From positions 20,344,093-20,408,092 of the forward strand of contig OU744727.1 of assembly GCA_916613615.1 (NCBI GenBank): a stretch of 64,000 nt of DNA, in the 5' to 3' direction. The notes beneath the pieces are model-generated. The model saw only the letters and a list, made by a program, of their open reading frames with translations. It searched no databases and was not told the DNA's origin. Below, in pieces: positions 24,601 to 39,600 of this stretch; within the stretch, counting starts at the first letter, position 1; each line of letters starts with the position of its first letter. Position numbers and translations under genes: made by a program. The DNA comes from Steromphala cineraria (taxonomy: Eukaryota > Mollusca > Gastropoda > Trochida > Trochidae).

Positions 24601-27600
24601 TCATTTTGGCATTGACACTCACATCTCCCCAACGGCCGACCACATCGTTTATATCGTTCCTCCCCAGCGAGAGATCCACAATGCATTTGTTGACGGCCTT
24701 GCTGCTTCGCTCCGGAGTTAGGTCCTCCTCGTCGATGCTCACCCAACCAAGGGATCTAACAGCGAATCTGATTGGCTTCTCAGTATTGGGCTCTTCATGC
24801 AGGGAGTTATGTTTGTCAGGAAGGGAGCATCTGTGAAAACAAAATCCTTGATTAATTAATGAATAGAGAAATGAAGCAAATAATTAGGGGACATTCTGAC
24901 CTACAAAATTTGCATATTCTCTGGAATGGACAAATTTCGGGAACATCCTGACCTACAAAATTTGCATATTCTTTGAAATGGCAAGACCTAATTTATCTAA
25001 TAAGACAAATTAGTCAAACAGCAAATTTCATAGGGGAATCTTAAATGAATTTTACTTAGTTTAAAGTATAATAAGCCTAAAATTAAGATTCATAGAATTC
25101 AAGGACCGTGAAAATTTGCACATTTCAAGATATTTCTGGATCAGAGATTAGTAACTTGTGAATAGCAATCTAATTGTCAACCATCAAATTCCTTTGGGGA
25201 ACTAAACATAGATTTTACTTCATAGAATGCATAAATAAGAAATTTGGATAAATTCTGACCAAGAACATTTGCATGTTTCTAGTTAGTTAGCAATCAAATG
25301 CAAATTTGCTTGAAAATAATCATCAGCTGGCCTGATATCAAATCCTCGGTGGAACTACAAATTTAGATAAAGCTTTAAGAAAGTAAAATTAACGATGATT
25401 AGAGCCCATGTGACTAAGGACAATTTACATATTTCTATCAATTCAGAATCAAATGCTTGGTTACTTTAGTATGTCATCTTTAGTTTAAGAGCAAAAATGC
25501 TCGAAACCAAAATAGATTTTGCAGCTGAGATAGATTTAGCAACAAACACAACATCCTTCCATTTTTCTTGAATATTTGGATATATAGGGTAATGAACTTC
25601 ATTGCAAATTCAGTCCTGGGCACTGATCTAAATGAACAGGAGGTTTAATTATCATGAATTTGAGAAACATCCTGACCGAGACAATTTGCATATACCTATT
25701 TAATTCTGGAACAAATTCATCCAGACTTCCTAGTTAGTGGAAAATCAAGTCTTATTGTTAAAGGAACCCAAAATGGATTTTGCTTCATGACAATCGAACG
25801 CAACTAAGAGTGTGCCCTTTGGACTCAATTCTCCTCAGAGGAAATGAAAGATTCTTATCAAATTAGGACTTTTTTCAAGAAAAAGTTCCAAAAAAATTTC
25901 TTGAAAAGTGTATCGAGAGTTGAAAAGGGAGATCTCAGTAGCAACAGGATGTGACCAGAATTCCCTGCAATTAAATCAAGCATTTTTCCATTTCTACGGG
26001 GAACCTTCGCTATCAGTGATCACAATCTAATTTTTTGTTTCACTCGAGTCGATTACCAACACGCAGTGTCTTATTTTTCCGAATCTTTGAATTTTTTGTT
26101 TTGAATTTGTTTTACCCATGTTGATTTTTTTCAAGTCATGTATTAAAGTATTCAAAATCTAAATTTCATTGTTTTTTTTAATTGATTTACTTTAGTCTAC
26201 TCTTGATAAATGCATGATATTTCACTCAATTCCTGTCCTTATTTTGGAGTACCCTGAAAGGATTTCATTTGATTCTTTGGAGCAGCTGGGAGTTTTTTTT
26301 GCAAGATTTACCTTGCTTGACATTAAAGATTTCTGTCTTAATGTGAGACAGACAAAAGGTTATATGAACAGGTTTTTACAAAATCCTTATTGAAAATGTA
26401 ACAAAGGTTTGGGGACAGTAATAAAACAGTTTTAAATCAATTCTTGACACATTTTATACTTTTCTAGTTTTAGGTATCTACTGCAAAAGCATTATCCATC
26501 TAATGTTACTAATATTGCTTTTTTTTCTCCCCTTAGGGGTAAAAGTAATCATTTTGCACTCTTTCACAATCCTTGAAAAACACAAAGCTGTGTATGTTTA
26601 TTAAGTAGTCCACAGTGAAAAGTGTTTGTAGGTTTATTGACAGTAATGTGATTCAGTTAGAGAAAGGAGAGTTCTGTAACCTGAAACAAACAAAGAATTT
26701 CCAAAAGTTAAGCTTTCAAAGGTTCCAAAAGGAAAACAATTCAGTGGCGTAGGAACGGTTTGAGGGGTGGGGGGGCCCAAATTTTTTTTGTGAGAGCAGG
26801 GGGTGGCCTCTCAAGGAAATGAAAAATGATATAAATGGATTGTTGAGTGGAGTGGGCTCTTTTTGTGAGAGCGGGGGGGGGGGGGGGGGGCGGATTATCA
26901 AACAATGATATATATGGATTGCTGAGTTGGGGGGGGGGGGGCCAAACTTTTTTTGTGAAAGCGGGGGTTGCCTTTCCAAAAAATATAAAAATGATTTATA
27001 TTTATTGAAAATTGCTGATTAATGCTTGATGAATTAATGATTTATGACTCATAGTCGTAGATGGATGATTGATGGATTTCATGATAGAAGTAATTCATGG
27101 ATGATTTATGACTCATAGAGTGATTAATGATAACTGGTGATAATGATAATTTTGTTGTTTGTATCGATAATATAATAATATTTAACCTTATAACCTTGAA
27201 ATAAATAGGAAGCATTCTCCAAATTCTGTAAGTTTATCTCCATCATTTCTTCTTGTTTTTCATTAACTCCTTTGGTCTCAGAAACTTAAATAAGCTCAAA
27301 TGTCAATTTTACTCTGTGAATAGGTCAAAAATGTTCTAATAGCTTAAATATTCATAACAGCTTTGATATACTCAGATATTTTCAGTCACGTGAAAAGATC
27401 AAAATTAATATGAGTTAACGTTATAGGAATGCTTAAGGGGGAACTTTGTTACATAGTCTTTGTTCTCATCATATGAATGGTTTTGAGTTTTTAAATTTGG
27501 CCTAAATATCACACTTAAAAACGTGAATGATGAACGTGAAACAAAAAGCTAAAATGGTCAAATACGTCTCCCAGGTAATAGGTTAAAGACAACAGGGTCA

Positions 27601-30600
27601 CAATATCTTTGAAAATAATGTTTCTTGCAAAATGGAATTCACTTCAAAGGATCGCATTTTGTTCTGAAAATGGATATAATAAAGCTTTAAAGCTCCGAAG
27701 GGCATTGTCCTTATTAGGGGCAACAAATTCACCACAAATTCTAATCATATTTTTTAAAGTAGTCTGTATACAACAAATCAGTTTTTTATGCCTTTTAAAT
27801 AATATGGAAATAAATTTAGATTTTAAGGGCGTGGCCCCAGTGAAAAGATCTCACTTATTCACATCAGCAGGTAGTTAAAACTTTTGCAAGATAAATTATC
27901 TATGAATGTGAAAAGGAAGAAAAAATAATTCCTTTAAAACGATTAAAAAACCCTAATTCATGGGGGTAATTCACGTGCATGTATGTTTCAAATTTATGTT
28001 TCACATAATATCAGACATATTAAATACAGACAAACTGACAGGCACGCAGACAAACTGATACATTTTGTTATTTGCCATATATAGTTCAAAGTCTCTTTCT
28101 TACAAAGATGAAACACACATCTTTCAATGATGTTTAAGATCACATGTTTTTTAGGAAAAGTGTTTAAAGTATTAAAGGGACATTCCTGCCCATATGTCCG
28201 TTTCAGTGGTGATGGGGTAGACCCTTCTACTTTCCCTGACCCCTGAGCTTTTATGCCCCACCCCCTGGGAAGGTTGGGGTAATATCTAAATATTCTCGCA
28301 TTTTCGAGGTAAAAAAAATCTGAACCCTTAAAACCCAGGGGTGAGGGGATGTTGAATGGAATAGATCCATGGGATTCTCTCCCCACAGAGGCAGATCAAG
28401 TCATGAAATGTTGTTACAGCCTCTGTTCTTTTACGCCAATTTTGTGGGATAGAATGGGAGATGCCTGATTGGAGGCAATCGAAGTTAGTTGTGCAATCAG
28501 CGACGCTGTTCTTAAATCATTTTGACTGCTGAATCATTGAAAAAGCATTGTGACATGAGCCACCCTTTCCATGCGAGAAGCGTTGTCGTTTAATAAATGA
28601 ATTTTTTTTCTGCCAGAGGAAACTACAGGAACCCACAGATTTCGGCGAGTTAAAACAGAGGCTGTATCAACATTTCATGACTTGATCGGCCTCTGTGGGG
28701 AAAGAATGATCGATGGGCCGTATCAATGAATTACAGAATCCCAGTTGTATACTCACAGAGACTGTAGAGACTTGGCAGCGTACTGAAGGGCGTGACCCTC
28801 GAACTCCTGTAGATGGTCCTCAGTGTTTGATGTGACACTGGTGGGCGTCGACGGGATGGAGCTGCTCGTAACAGTGCTCTGCAACAAATAGGATAAGTAA
28901 GTCATGAATGCTATAAGATTATGTGATAAACTTGAAGAATTATCTTTATGAGGACCACCTATGAATACAGAATGCTCACGTCCTTCTCTGAAAAAAGATA
29001 TGTTAATTTGCGAATTGAATTAAAATTAAGCATGGATGATATGTGAAAATTATCCATACTAGTTATGTAACATGGAGCAATGAGTACCGTGAGCAATTCT
29101 CAAATTAATTCTTACAAATATCTTCAGGAATGCATGTGCGTAAGTATAAATATTATGGTACATTTGATGCTTAAAAAGGTTGGTATCATTTTTAAATGTC
29201 TTTAAAAATACAGTATTACTGTATTTTCAAAAATAGCGATTTCACAAATGAATAATGTTCTTATTAGAAAATTTAGAGATATAAATTTCTCACATCTCAT
29301 GGTTTTTTTTTAGATTGATTATGAATGTCTGCTTCCAAAGCAAGACAATTATACAAACTGCAAGTTCTCTGAATATGGATCAATTTAAGATAATTCAAGT
29401 AAATATATTTCTCCTTCTGAAAAAAAAAGACCTTATAATACTGAATACTTAAATAAGGACTTCTTGTCTTTCTTTCAGGCTTTGTGAAATTATTTCATTG
29501 CTCTTTTATAAAATAGGTTTAAGTATATTGAAACTCTAAATTCCGAGAATTCAACAAGATGATTTCTTTTTATGAGACCATATATTTCCATGGGAAACCA
29601 AGTTAAAGTGCTTTCTTTCCTAGAGGCACATTTATCGGATATTTAAGTCTGGCAGTAGATGGCTAGAACAATAAATATGATTAAACTTTCGGCAGGCCCG
29701 TATACTTTCTGTGAGTGCATCGAAAACTTGAATCAAGCTAAGGATTTACAGTTCACAATTCCAACAATCTGCAATATATATATGTACATAAGAATAGCAA
29801 ATTGTTCTGATTAATTGGGTTGTGCTCCACAAAAATGTCAAATGTTAAGAATTGAGAACAATATGGAATTCTTGGAATAGGAACATCTATGATTGAAATA
29901 ACAACTTGTAATTTCCATGTTAAGTATATTTGTTGCACTGAATAACCTCCTTACATTATCCATGAAAGCTTATATCTATTCTAAGCTATATTGTTGCGAC
30001 CGTACTTTATGTTTTGTGTTATCATATATATTGAGAAAAAAACCATTGGCAAAGTATTTTTGGACTTACAATCAATCAAGTTAGTGATGGAAAGATTGCG
30101 AGAGATCAAGAGAGATCAAGAGAGATCGCGATCATGAATGAGAGATCAAGATCAAGATCATCATCAGGATTGAGATCTAGGGTGTTGAAAATGGTGCCTG
30201 ACCTAGGAAAGGGTTTGTTATTCGGTTTAGGACGGTTTAGGTAAGCATAAGAACAAATCGACTTTACAGGGTTTTGGATATACCCCCGTATCCTCGCGGG
30301 TATAAGACCAGGGGGCCCGGCAAACAAATATCTTGAAAATAGGGGGGTGGGCTTTAACCCGCGAGAGACCCCAACCAAAAAAATCATTGATGCGAGTTGC
30401 ATTGAAAATTGACATCGATACTTTTGACTATGTTGGTCAGGTCTTGTTAAACATCAATTGACACTTTTCCAGACGTATATTATTAAAAAGAATCATAAAG
30501 AAATTGCAAATGCTAACTTACATTGTTTGTTGTTTGTTTTAATCAGATTATATGATATCATTCTCATGAAAAACGAACGTGAATAATCAGTCGACATCTT

Positions 30601-33600
30601 TTGCTGCATGTGTGTACGAGTAGAGAGATATTTGTTACAAGCCTTTTCATTGGCCCAGAAAAGTAGGTCAACCAATCAGCAAGTCGATTAGAAAACGATG
30701 TGTGAAACTGAAACGTGGTTGTAATAAGTTCATGACAACATACTGTCGATACAATATTAAATGTCTAAATATTCAAATATTTGTTAAATATTTTCGATAT
30801 ATTACATTTTCAAAAAAGAAACATGCAGTTAATTGAAATATTTACGTAAATAAATTTCGAAGAAAAATTTGCAAAAATTATGAAAATGAACGTGAAAGAA
30901 TATTGATAGTTATTTGTCGTCAAGAAATTACGATTGAGATTCCAAGTACTGTAAAACAACGTGCTTTCGCGAAAGTATATTTGACAAAGATTGCTTTGAA
31001 CTTCGACGATTAAATATGATAAATAAGTTTGGAAATATGTCATATAAAACATTTAGAATGGATAACAAGCCTCATAAAGCGTTAGTTCTTGATAATGTTT
31101 TGGGAATCAAATATTTCAATTCCCGATCGCTGATGAAAGTGAAGCCACATACGATACATCGTGATTTCTGCTGAAATTTAACAGTACGTGAATAATGCGT
31201 GAACAATATATTGTTATATTTTTATTAATTTACAAATAGTCATTAAAACAACAACAACAGGACAATGTATTTTTATTTTACAAAAAATGACATCGATGTA
31301 AACTTGTGCATTTTGCTTCCGGTGTAAACATCGCTAACTCGATAGTCTGACATCGATCGTGTCACACATCCGAGAATTGGGGGGTGGGCTTTAAACCGAG
31401 AATGACCCCAAACTGCTCAACCCTGGGAAAATGGGGGGTGGTCTTTAGCTCGAGGGTGGACTTATACCCGCGAGGATACGGTAACCAAGGTTTTAAAGTA
31501 TGAGATAAAACCTTTACAGTATCTTTTATGTCAATCATTTGTGAAAATTGGCTGCTCTCTTGTCCCAGAGAAGCATGCATGGCAAACTGAATTACTGAAT
31601 TCAACAAATTACATCGGCAACGTTAGGGTTAAGTGAGGCCAATTAAATGTCATACGGACAATTGATATAGAGGAAAATAGCCAAGCAGCCATCTGAATAA
31701 ACATCCATGACAAAAAATCCAATTATAGCAGCAAAAGAAAGTTTTGAAACCACCATCATATCAGAAGGTCCAAGATCAATTGTGGCAGTTCAGATGAACC
31801 ATTGAAAATATTTCTTCAAGAGAAGAGCAAATATTGCATTTGATTTAATAACTGCTGTTATTAATCTAACCCTAAGCAAATGGAAGTCTTTGAATTACCA
31901 ATGATATAACCAGGTTCAAGGTCAAGTATGGCACAGTTGGAGATATCTAATCAAGTAAATAGCAAATTATACATCTTTATTATACCGCTGCCATAAATTC
32001 AAATCATTGCAGCAAATAACATTTAAGCCCTCGACACAACAGAGGTCAAGGTCATCAATGGCAGGTCAGATGTACCATGGAAATTATTTCAGATAGTAAA
32101 GCTCAAATCATGCATCTAATACTTCCATTAAATAAAATTATTGCATATTGAGCCATCTTTATGCAAGCAAGTTAAGGGTTAAGTGAGGCCAAACCCATCA
32201 CACCAAACATAACTCAATTTCTGGCAATAATTGATTTAAGCCAGTGGAACATGCAAGGTAAGTATACAAATACAAGACCCAGAGGGGGTTGTTAGTGGTC
32301 CTTGAGTAACTGATTAGACGTCTGCAGGTTTTTATGCTTGGTCGACAGTAATTGATTGCTTAGAAATTGCCTTATTGTGGCAGAGAGACTTGCAGGCGTT
32401 TTCTTTATAACTTGCGAAATAAATATTTTGACAAATTTTCCTAAATGGGGTCTGGTTGTTTAGTCTGATTCTATGAGAATAGTTGCAATTTTCTTGTGAA
32501 TTTAACTATTTTGAAAATGTCTATATTTTGTTTGTGATTTGGTTTAAACAAATTTATACTATCAAGTTCTGTGTATTTAGTCTACTGAATTAAATTGTTG
32601 TAAGTTGTTTCAAGGAGAGCTCAGACTAAAATGGAATTGTCATCACTTAAACGAGAATCGTCGATGTAACGATTAACAAATTTCTAAATACCAGTTGCTT
32701 GTAAACTATTTATAGATTTATAAATTCACAAATGTTGTTTACAGAATTTTTCTCAAAATTAGCCTCATCTTATTTTTCACAACCAAAAACATTTATCAGA
32801 ACTTAAATCCTAAAAGATTTTATCTTTCATGAATCTATCACTTTAACACTGATGTCTCTCCAAAAATATCTAAAATATCAATTTGCAAAGAGCTTTACAA
32901 GGATATTTCCTTCATTTCCATATCAAACTGAATCCGTCTGCTCTGTAGATGCAGACGGTCAATACTCAGTATCTAAGCATCATCTGCATCAAACGTTGAA
33001 CCCTTTAATTCTAAAAGGCTGTCATGAAAAGGGAAGAGGTATGGCCCTTATAATTGATAAATATTTCCCGATGGCCGAATATGGCAATGATTGAGAACTC
33101 AGCAAACAGCTTTACAACGATAACGCCAACCTCAACAGCTGAATCTCCACTTTGGAGATGAAGACGGAACAAAAAACATGACTCTAGCCAGTACAAACAT
33201 CTAATTAAAGTTGTTCTGTCCAGTAAGCACTCAGTTCCCATACTAATCCTTCACGCTTATGCGCTATCATTTTCTCGTTTGCGGTATGTCAACTTGATCC
33301 GAAGAACACGTAAATTCTGGTTTTCCTGGCGCAAATTGCGGCAATATTCAGGTCCGAGAGACGATCGTGTGTCAGACCAAGGATATTACAACGTATGATT
33401 ACAGTAAAGCGCCGCCTGTGCTGAATGATTACACAGGATCACAGGGAGCACGGCCATTGATGTTTGAAGTTCATGGTTAGAATGCCAGTGTGAGGATTAC
33501 GCTCCCCGATTGATTCACTTCAGCAGCTTTTTGTCCAAGCCAACACAGCCGGGGTCTGAGACCCTTATGTTATCTTGCTCTATGGGTAATGCAGGCACTG

Positions 33601-36600
33601 AAGGGGAAGATTGTGAAGTTTGACAACTTTCTCGTCGGGTTTAACGAGAGGGTTGAGGAAATTTGGGTTGAAGTGATGTATGCAAGTTGATATTTATTGA
33701 AGACATAAGTGACAGAATTAGATCCTGATTTTACGTTACTTTTTTTTTACTGTTAATACATGCACCGGTGTGTCAAATGGGTGAAGTTTGACAACTTATT
33801 TGTTAGGTGAGACATGGAATGTTGAGGAAATTGGGTTCGAATTGATGTACATAAGTTACAAAGACATCAAAGACTTACCAAACCAGTGTTAAATTGTGTT
33901 ATATTTCTATACTGGTAGTGAATTAAGGAACCCAGTTGGCAGATGGTCAAAGTTTGACAAGTTTCTGGTTTGTTGAGGAAATTGAGTTGAGTTGAATAGA
34001 TGTATACAAGTAACAGACATCAAAGACCAAATTGATCAAAATATATATGGTTAATCTGACCATTTGGTCTCCATTCTGTGCATTGGTGCAAGGTGTATTG
34101 GCGATGGCACAAAGGTAAATCCACTTTGGAATAGCACAAAATTCTACAGTAAATTTATCAAACCAAGCGAATTGGGGAATATATCCATGACTCTTTTTTT
34201 CAGCATTTAACATGTTGTAAATCAAACAATAGACTGAAAGTTCAAAGAAGTTTGTTCTTTGTGTCTGGGACGAGCAAGTGTCTGTACTGTTGACATTGTC
34301 TGAACATGTGCTGGGTCAGTGGGATGGAATAGAATAGAGGAGATTGGAAATAAAAGTATAGTTGAGTAGTTTTCAAAGGGGCAACCCTTAGAAGAACATC
34401 CGCATTGGTCAAACACAAAGGCTGGTTTCTGTTTTGGACTCTTTGACAAATAAAGCTTTTTGAAGGTCAACTCAATCCCAATCATTATCATTTCAGGAAG
34501 GCTTTCTTAAGTGTTTATGATCACTCTGCTTCTAGATACATGAAACACTTAAAGGACAGGAAAATATGGTTACCTTCATAGCTATATTAGCCCTTATGCC
34601 TTGAGAAAGAAGAAGGAATATTGTCACTTCTGCATCTAGAGGTACAAGCAACTTGGCTCTAAACCGTTTTCATGACTAAACTGACTTAAAAAAGAAACAT
34701 TTCATACATAAAAAACAAAACATACACAAATATTAATATCAAAGGTATTGTATTCTATGGTATCTTTTGAAGTGTATCTCATAAAGAACACAATAAGATA
34801 TGCATTTAAAAACAAACTACAATCATTGTCTAGAAACCCAAGTTGAAACCAAAGTAGTGCAACCCAAGTTCCTGCATAGAGAACAGTAATCATCAGACAA
34901 GATTAAAACCCTTGTCGATTCAAACCTTCATCATCTTAAAACGACACAAAAAATGCGACATTTCACCCCAGACTCAGTTGTAAGATCATCATTATGTCTG
35001 CACTGCAATTTGACAACGATTTCATTGTTCTGAGTTGAACTCTAAAATATGTAATTTTCATATCAACACAAATCTAGTTCAGGGCTCTAGACACTACAAT
35101 CATCCTGATTATTGCCATGTGATCATTGGCCTATGAGAAACAATGGCAGAAGTTACTTGGGTCAACGGTAAGTATTTTACTGAAAGTAATTTGTCTAAAT
35201 TTTCAGATATCAGGTGCAATGTATTTGTCACTGTCGAACAATTTGATAAACATAATGTTTTGACTTATGGAGTTTTTAAATTAGGAACTCGGTGTGATAG
35301 ACACTGTACTTTGTCCACCATTAGTTTTTACTTAGAAAGTATTCATAACTTTAGTGATTATAGTTAAACAATAAGAAGTTTGAAAAAAAAATTCTGTTTA
35401 CTACGGAATATCATTTACATAAAATATTCACAGTGTGCTGTGCATGTCCAAGTCAAGAAAACATACGATTTTGTTAAACAAGTTCATTGTTCTATAACCA
35501 GGATTATATCAATTATATTGATTGACAATTCACAATGATTGAAATATCAATAATTTGATTGATTTGTTCATCATTGTCCTTGACATTTAGTAATATGTCA
35601 TTTCTAGTTTGTTAAGAACCAAATGATGCCTCGAAAATTTCAAATTAAAATGAAAAACAAGCACTTTGTTTTGAATTACTCCTTTGTAAAAATCTGAGAT
35701 TAGGAAAGGAAATTTCAATATCACTTTCATTTATGAATTTGAATAATTTCAATTTTCAGGTTAATATCACAAATCTCTATCAATTTCCTCACTTTTCTGA
35801 ATCTCTTAATTTCCTGCCTTAGGCTCTACTTGAAATTTAAATCAGTAAATTACTGATTTAATCAACAAGAGCTTTGAAAATATAAAATCATGAAAGATAA
35901 CAATGGGTGATAATGAAAATCCGAGCAAATTTGTTGAAAAAAAACTTATCAAAATCTCTTTTGTCATTTCTTACCACTCTATCATCACTGATGAAATCTC
36001 TGCGACTTAAAGTCTGGTTTTAAGGAATTGATTGCTGAAATGCAATTTCAAAACAAGATAAATAACAAACACTTCTTTGACCTCAATTTGGGGAATTGAC
36101 GAGAAATTCACAGCGAAATAACAAATCAGCGCTGTTAATAGAGGAAGCCATGTTTAAAGTTTAAGTGCCTATGTTTATGCTGATCACAAGAATATTGGAC
36201 GGTTTTACAAATGGCAAGAAGATATCAAACTCAGGATGAAAAAGTTTAACGGCGGTGTTGAATCCTATGGACGGAGGAAAATGAAGCATTCATTGCAAGA
36301 AAGGAAAATCAATCTCTCATTATAGTCAAGACACAGGAATAGTGTCAATAAATTGTCTTTCCTGGCATTGCGTCTAATTTTCCTCACGTCAAGTTGAAGC
36401 TGTTATCAAGAAAATACAACATCGTAAACATCTATTCTTGACAAGAACTGTGAAAAGCTAGGCTGCTTCAAAAGCTTTCTGATTTTTATACAAGGGTGGA
36501 AGAATTTGTATGAGGTGGAGAATTTTGTAGGGGTGGTTATAACTTTGGAAATGAGTTGTGAAAAGAGCGAAGTGGTGTGTGCCTTTGGATTTCGGTTCAG

Positions 36601-39600
36601 AGGCTGCTCATTCTATCAATGTTTGGAGGTGGAGTTTGGAATCAGTGAAGAACTATTTAGTGGACTTTGGATATGGGTAGTTCCAATGCTATGACTTGAA
36701 ATGAAACATGTCAGTTTGAACCAGCGATTTATAAAAGCACATTGAAAATTTGAAGAGATGATTAAAAAATTTAAACCTATTTTGTTTTATATGAAAATCA
36801 TTCAGTAAAGCCAAAATCATCCAAACTATATGAAAATAGAACAAGCTGTGTTTGTGAAACAATGATGCCCCCATTGCCAAGGTCAAGGTTTTGAGGTCAA
36901 AAGTCATGACCTCATCTGAGAGGTCTTATCATGATAGATGCACATGAGAAATATCAAAGGTCTACCGCCAAGTAAAGTTATGATCGAAGTTAAAGTTTTT
37001 TGTGACAAACACCTGACAGACTGGCAATAAACATCAGAATCAGAAATAAAAATCAGAATCTTAAAGAAATAACAAAGCTATAAACAAATTAATAAAGAAA
37101 CAGCACAAAGTACACAATGAACTGGGTGGGAGGACAGACAACAGGAAGTGGAACCATATTGTTTCCGCTCGTGTCAACTAGTGATTCATGGGCAATTCTC
37201 CGGGGTACTATTAGGTTTCTCTGGAAAAAGATAAGCAATCTAGATAAAGGAACCTCTCAACCACTTCTCATCATAAAAAAACATTCAAATTGAAAACCAT
37301 GAGATGACTTTTTCTTGCAGAAATTAAACGATGAATTTGAAATATATTTCATGTCACATTTGATTGATATTAGGGGAAACATTTAATGCTAAACAAAAGT
37401 TTTAAAAATGCTTTCTTATATTCAATCGAGACTCATTTTACTTAACGGGAAAGGAGCCAAGACTATGGTGGCTATTATCTATTTTAGAGAAACCCTATCA
37501 GAATCAGCTTGAACATTATTTTCAATTCGGAGCCTCACATATTGTTGATGATTTCGGTGTGTATTGACACAATCATCTTTCACAAAGCCCTATGGTGACC
37601 GTACTAATTAAGTCCTTAAAACAATCTTAGTGCAATGTTAAAGAATAGAAGTTAAGGTCAACCATAGTAAAGGTTGCTTTGTGAAAAGAGACCCAGGTCT
37701 TTTAGGGTCGACAAAAACAAATTGTGCTTCCAAAATCCAAGACCAAAATTTTCCCAAAGCAACATTATCTGTGGGGAGAAGTACAAAAGTGTTTGATAGA
37801 TGACAAATGGGAGGTTGAGCTATCCACAATAAGACTGGTCACAGATTGGTATTAAAACCGTATCAGATTCCAGACATCTCCAATACCTCCTCTGCAGCTT
37901 GCAGTTTCATAATTCTACCAGGACAAACTTTGAACACCCTGTGCAAAATTTGAACCTAAACCTATCGATCCAAAACCTTACATGCTGACCGACCAATGCT
38001 CCATCCTAGTGACAACTCTTAAATCAGGCAAAATGGTCCATATCAATCAAAATCAAAGACTGGTTATGTCTAAAGGGCTTGTTAGGTAAACACCATTCTC
38101 TGAGGTGAATGTAAAGAATAGCATGTGGGAGGTCTAACTATCTGAAATCAGACTCATAGATTGACATTGAGTCTAGATCAGACTCCAGACATCTCCAATA
38201 CCTACTGTGCATGTGTTTGACAATTTAGCAAGACTTTGAATGAAAGTCAGCAACCCTCACAAGATTCAAACCTGGAAGCCCAGGTTGATAGCTTATCATG
38301 AATCCTATGATCAAAAGCTTGAACCCGATGATCAAAAGTTTGAACCCAGTGATCAAAAGTTTGAACCCAGTGATCAAAAGCTTGAACCCGATAATCAAAA
38401 GTTTGAACCCAGTGTTCAAAACTTTGAACCCGATAATCAAAAGTTTAAACCCAGTGATCAAAAGTTTGAACCCAATGATCAAAACTTTGAACCTGATAAT
38501 CAAAAGTTTGAACCCAGTGATCAAAACTTTGAACCCGATGATCAAAAGCTTATGAAAATGCTCAATTCAATTGCAACAGTTAAAATCAGGCTATGTAGAA
38601 GACACAAAATGTTGATCATATCAAAAATATTTTTTCAAGAAAGAGCCATTATCTGTGGTGACAAGTACAGAAGTGTTTCAACAGACGCATGGCACGTCTG
38701 AGGTCAAGCCATCTGCAGTCAGACTCAGATTGGTATTGAGTCCTGATCGAGGTCCAGACATCTCCAATACCTACTTTGAATCTTCAAGTCACATAATTGA
38801 ATCAGGACTTCCAATCCTCTACCTTGTTATTTCAACTCTGCCCGTTACATTTGTCTGGGAGTGTGTTGTGATGAAGCTTCTAGCCAGGGGATGACAACAT
38901 TAACTCTTAACAAGCTACGTTTATATTTGTTGCGATGATCTTAGTTGTCATTTGATGACATGATCCTTGTTTTGTGAAGTATTTAATTACTTATAGTGGA
39001 TAGTATCATTGCAGGGAGAAATCCAGTCAAGATTTGTCTAAATATGAGGACTTTTTCTACTTGGGCTCAATTCTTCAAGAGAGACCATTACACCAAAAAT
39101 GTTTGCCAAAAATATGATATTGGTAGGATATCTGCAAGCTTTTAATTAATCTAAGGTGATTGTCAATCTTGTAACAAACAACTTTGGGTAACATGAAACC
39201 TGCCCAAAAAGTGTAATGAAACATAACAAATTTTGATAAAGCATTATTTGCTCTAAAACAACTTCAAGCAAAACAGTTCTATCATTATCTCTTGGTAGGA
39301 ATTTGAAAGGATTAAAATGAGTGAGAGAGTTATTGATTAGCTGCTTGGGAAATATCTCAGCCATTAGGGGCGTGAAAGGACTTGAGGAAAGCCTAAAATC
39401 AATCATGGCATTATGTATGATGGAACCTGCATTTGAACTGCAACCACCATATGCAGGGGTCATGGGTCATTTTGCACATGTTTTGCAGATGTTGCTTTAA
39501 CCTTTGAATTTTACTCTTGATATGCACATTGGATGAAAAGATGTTGCTTTAACCTTTGAATTTAACTCTTGATATATATATCAAGAGTACAATTCAAAGG

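Larger units (their letters stand above)
24831..28756 (-). other. Fe65 intron E-F
   Basis: 3926 bp. It contains the octamer-bearing degenerate repeats at 24885-25720, a G-run element at 26738-26985 and a MITE-like inverted-end element at 28381-28701, close to the donor of exon E. No exon is visible. The open frame at 27994-28386 on the minus strand overlaps the MITE edge and is not supported. Confidence 0.75.

Noticed and set aside
26716..26979. Proline-rich minus-strand frame (LSQKKFGPP repeats)
   Set aside because: By-product of the poly-G repeat units.
38240..38701. 153-residue plus-strand frame and 106-residue minus-strand frame
   Set aside because: Produced by a 21-bp repeat without stops in an Fe65 intron; open on both strands, which argues against either.
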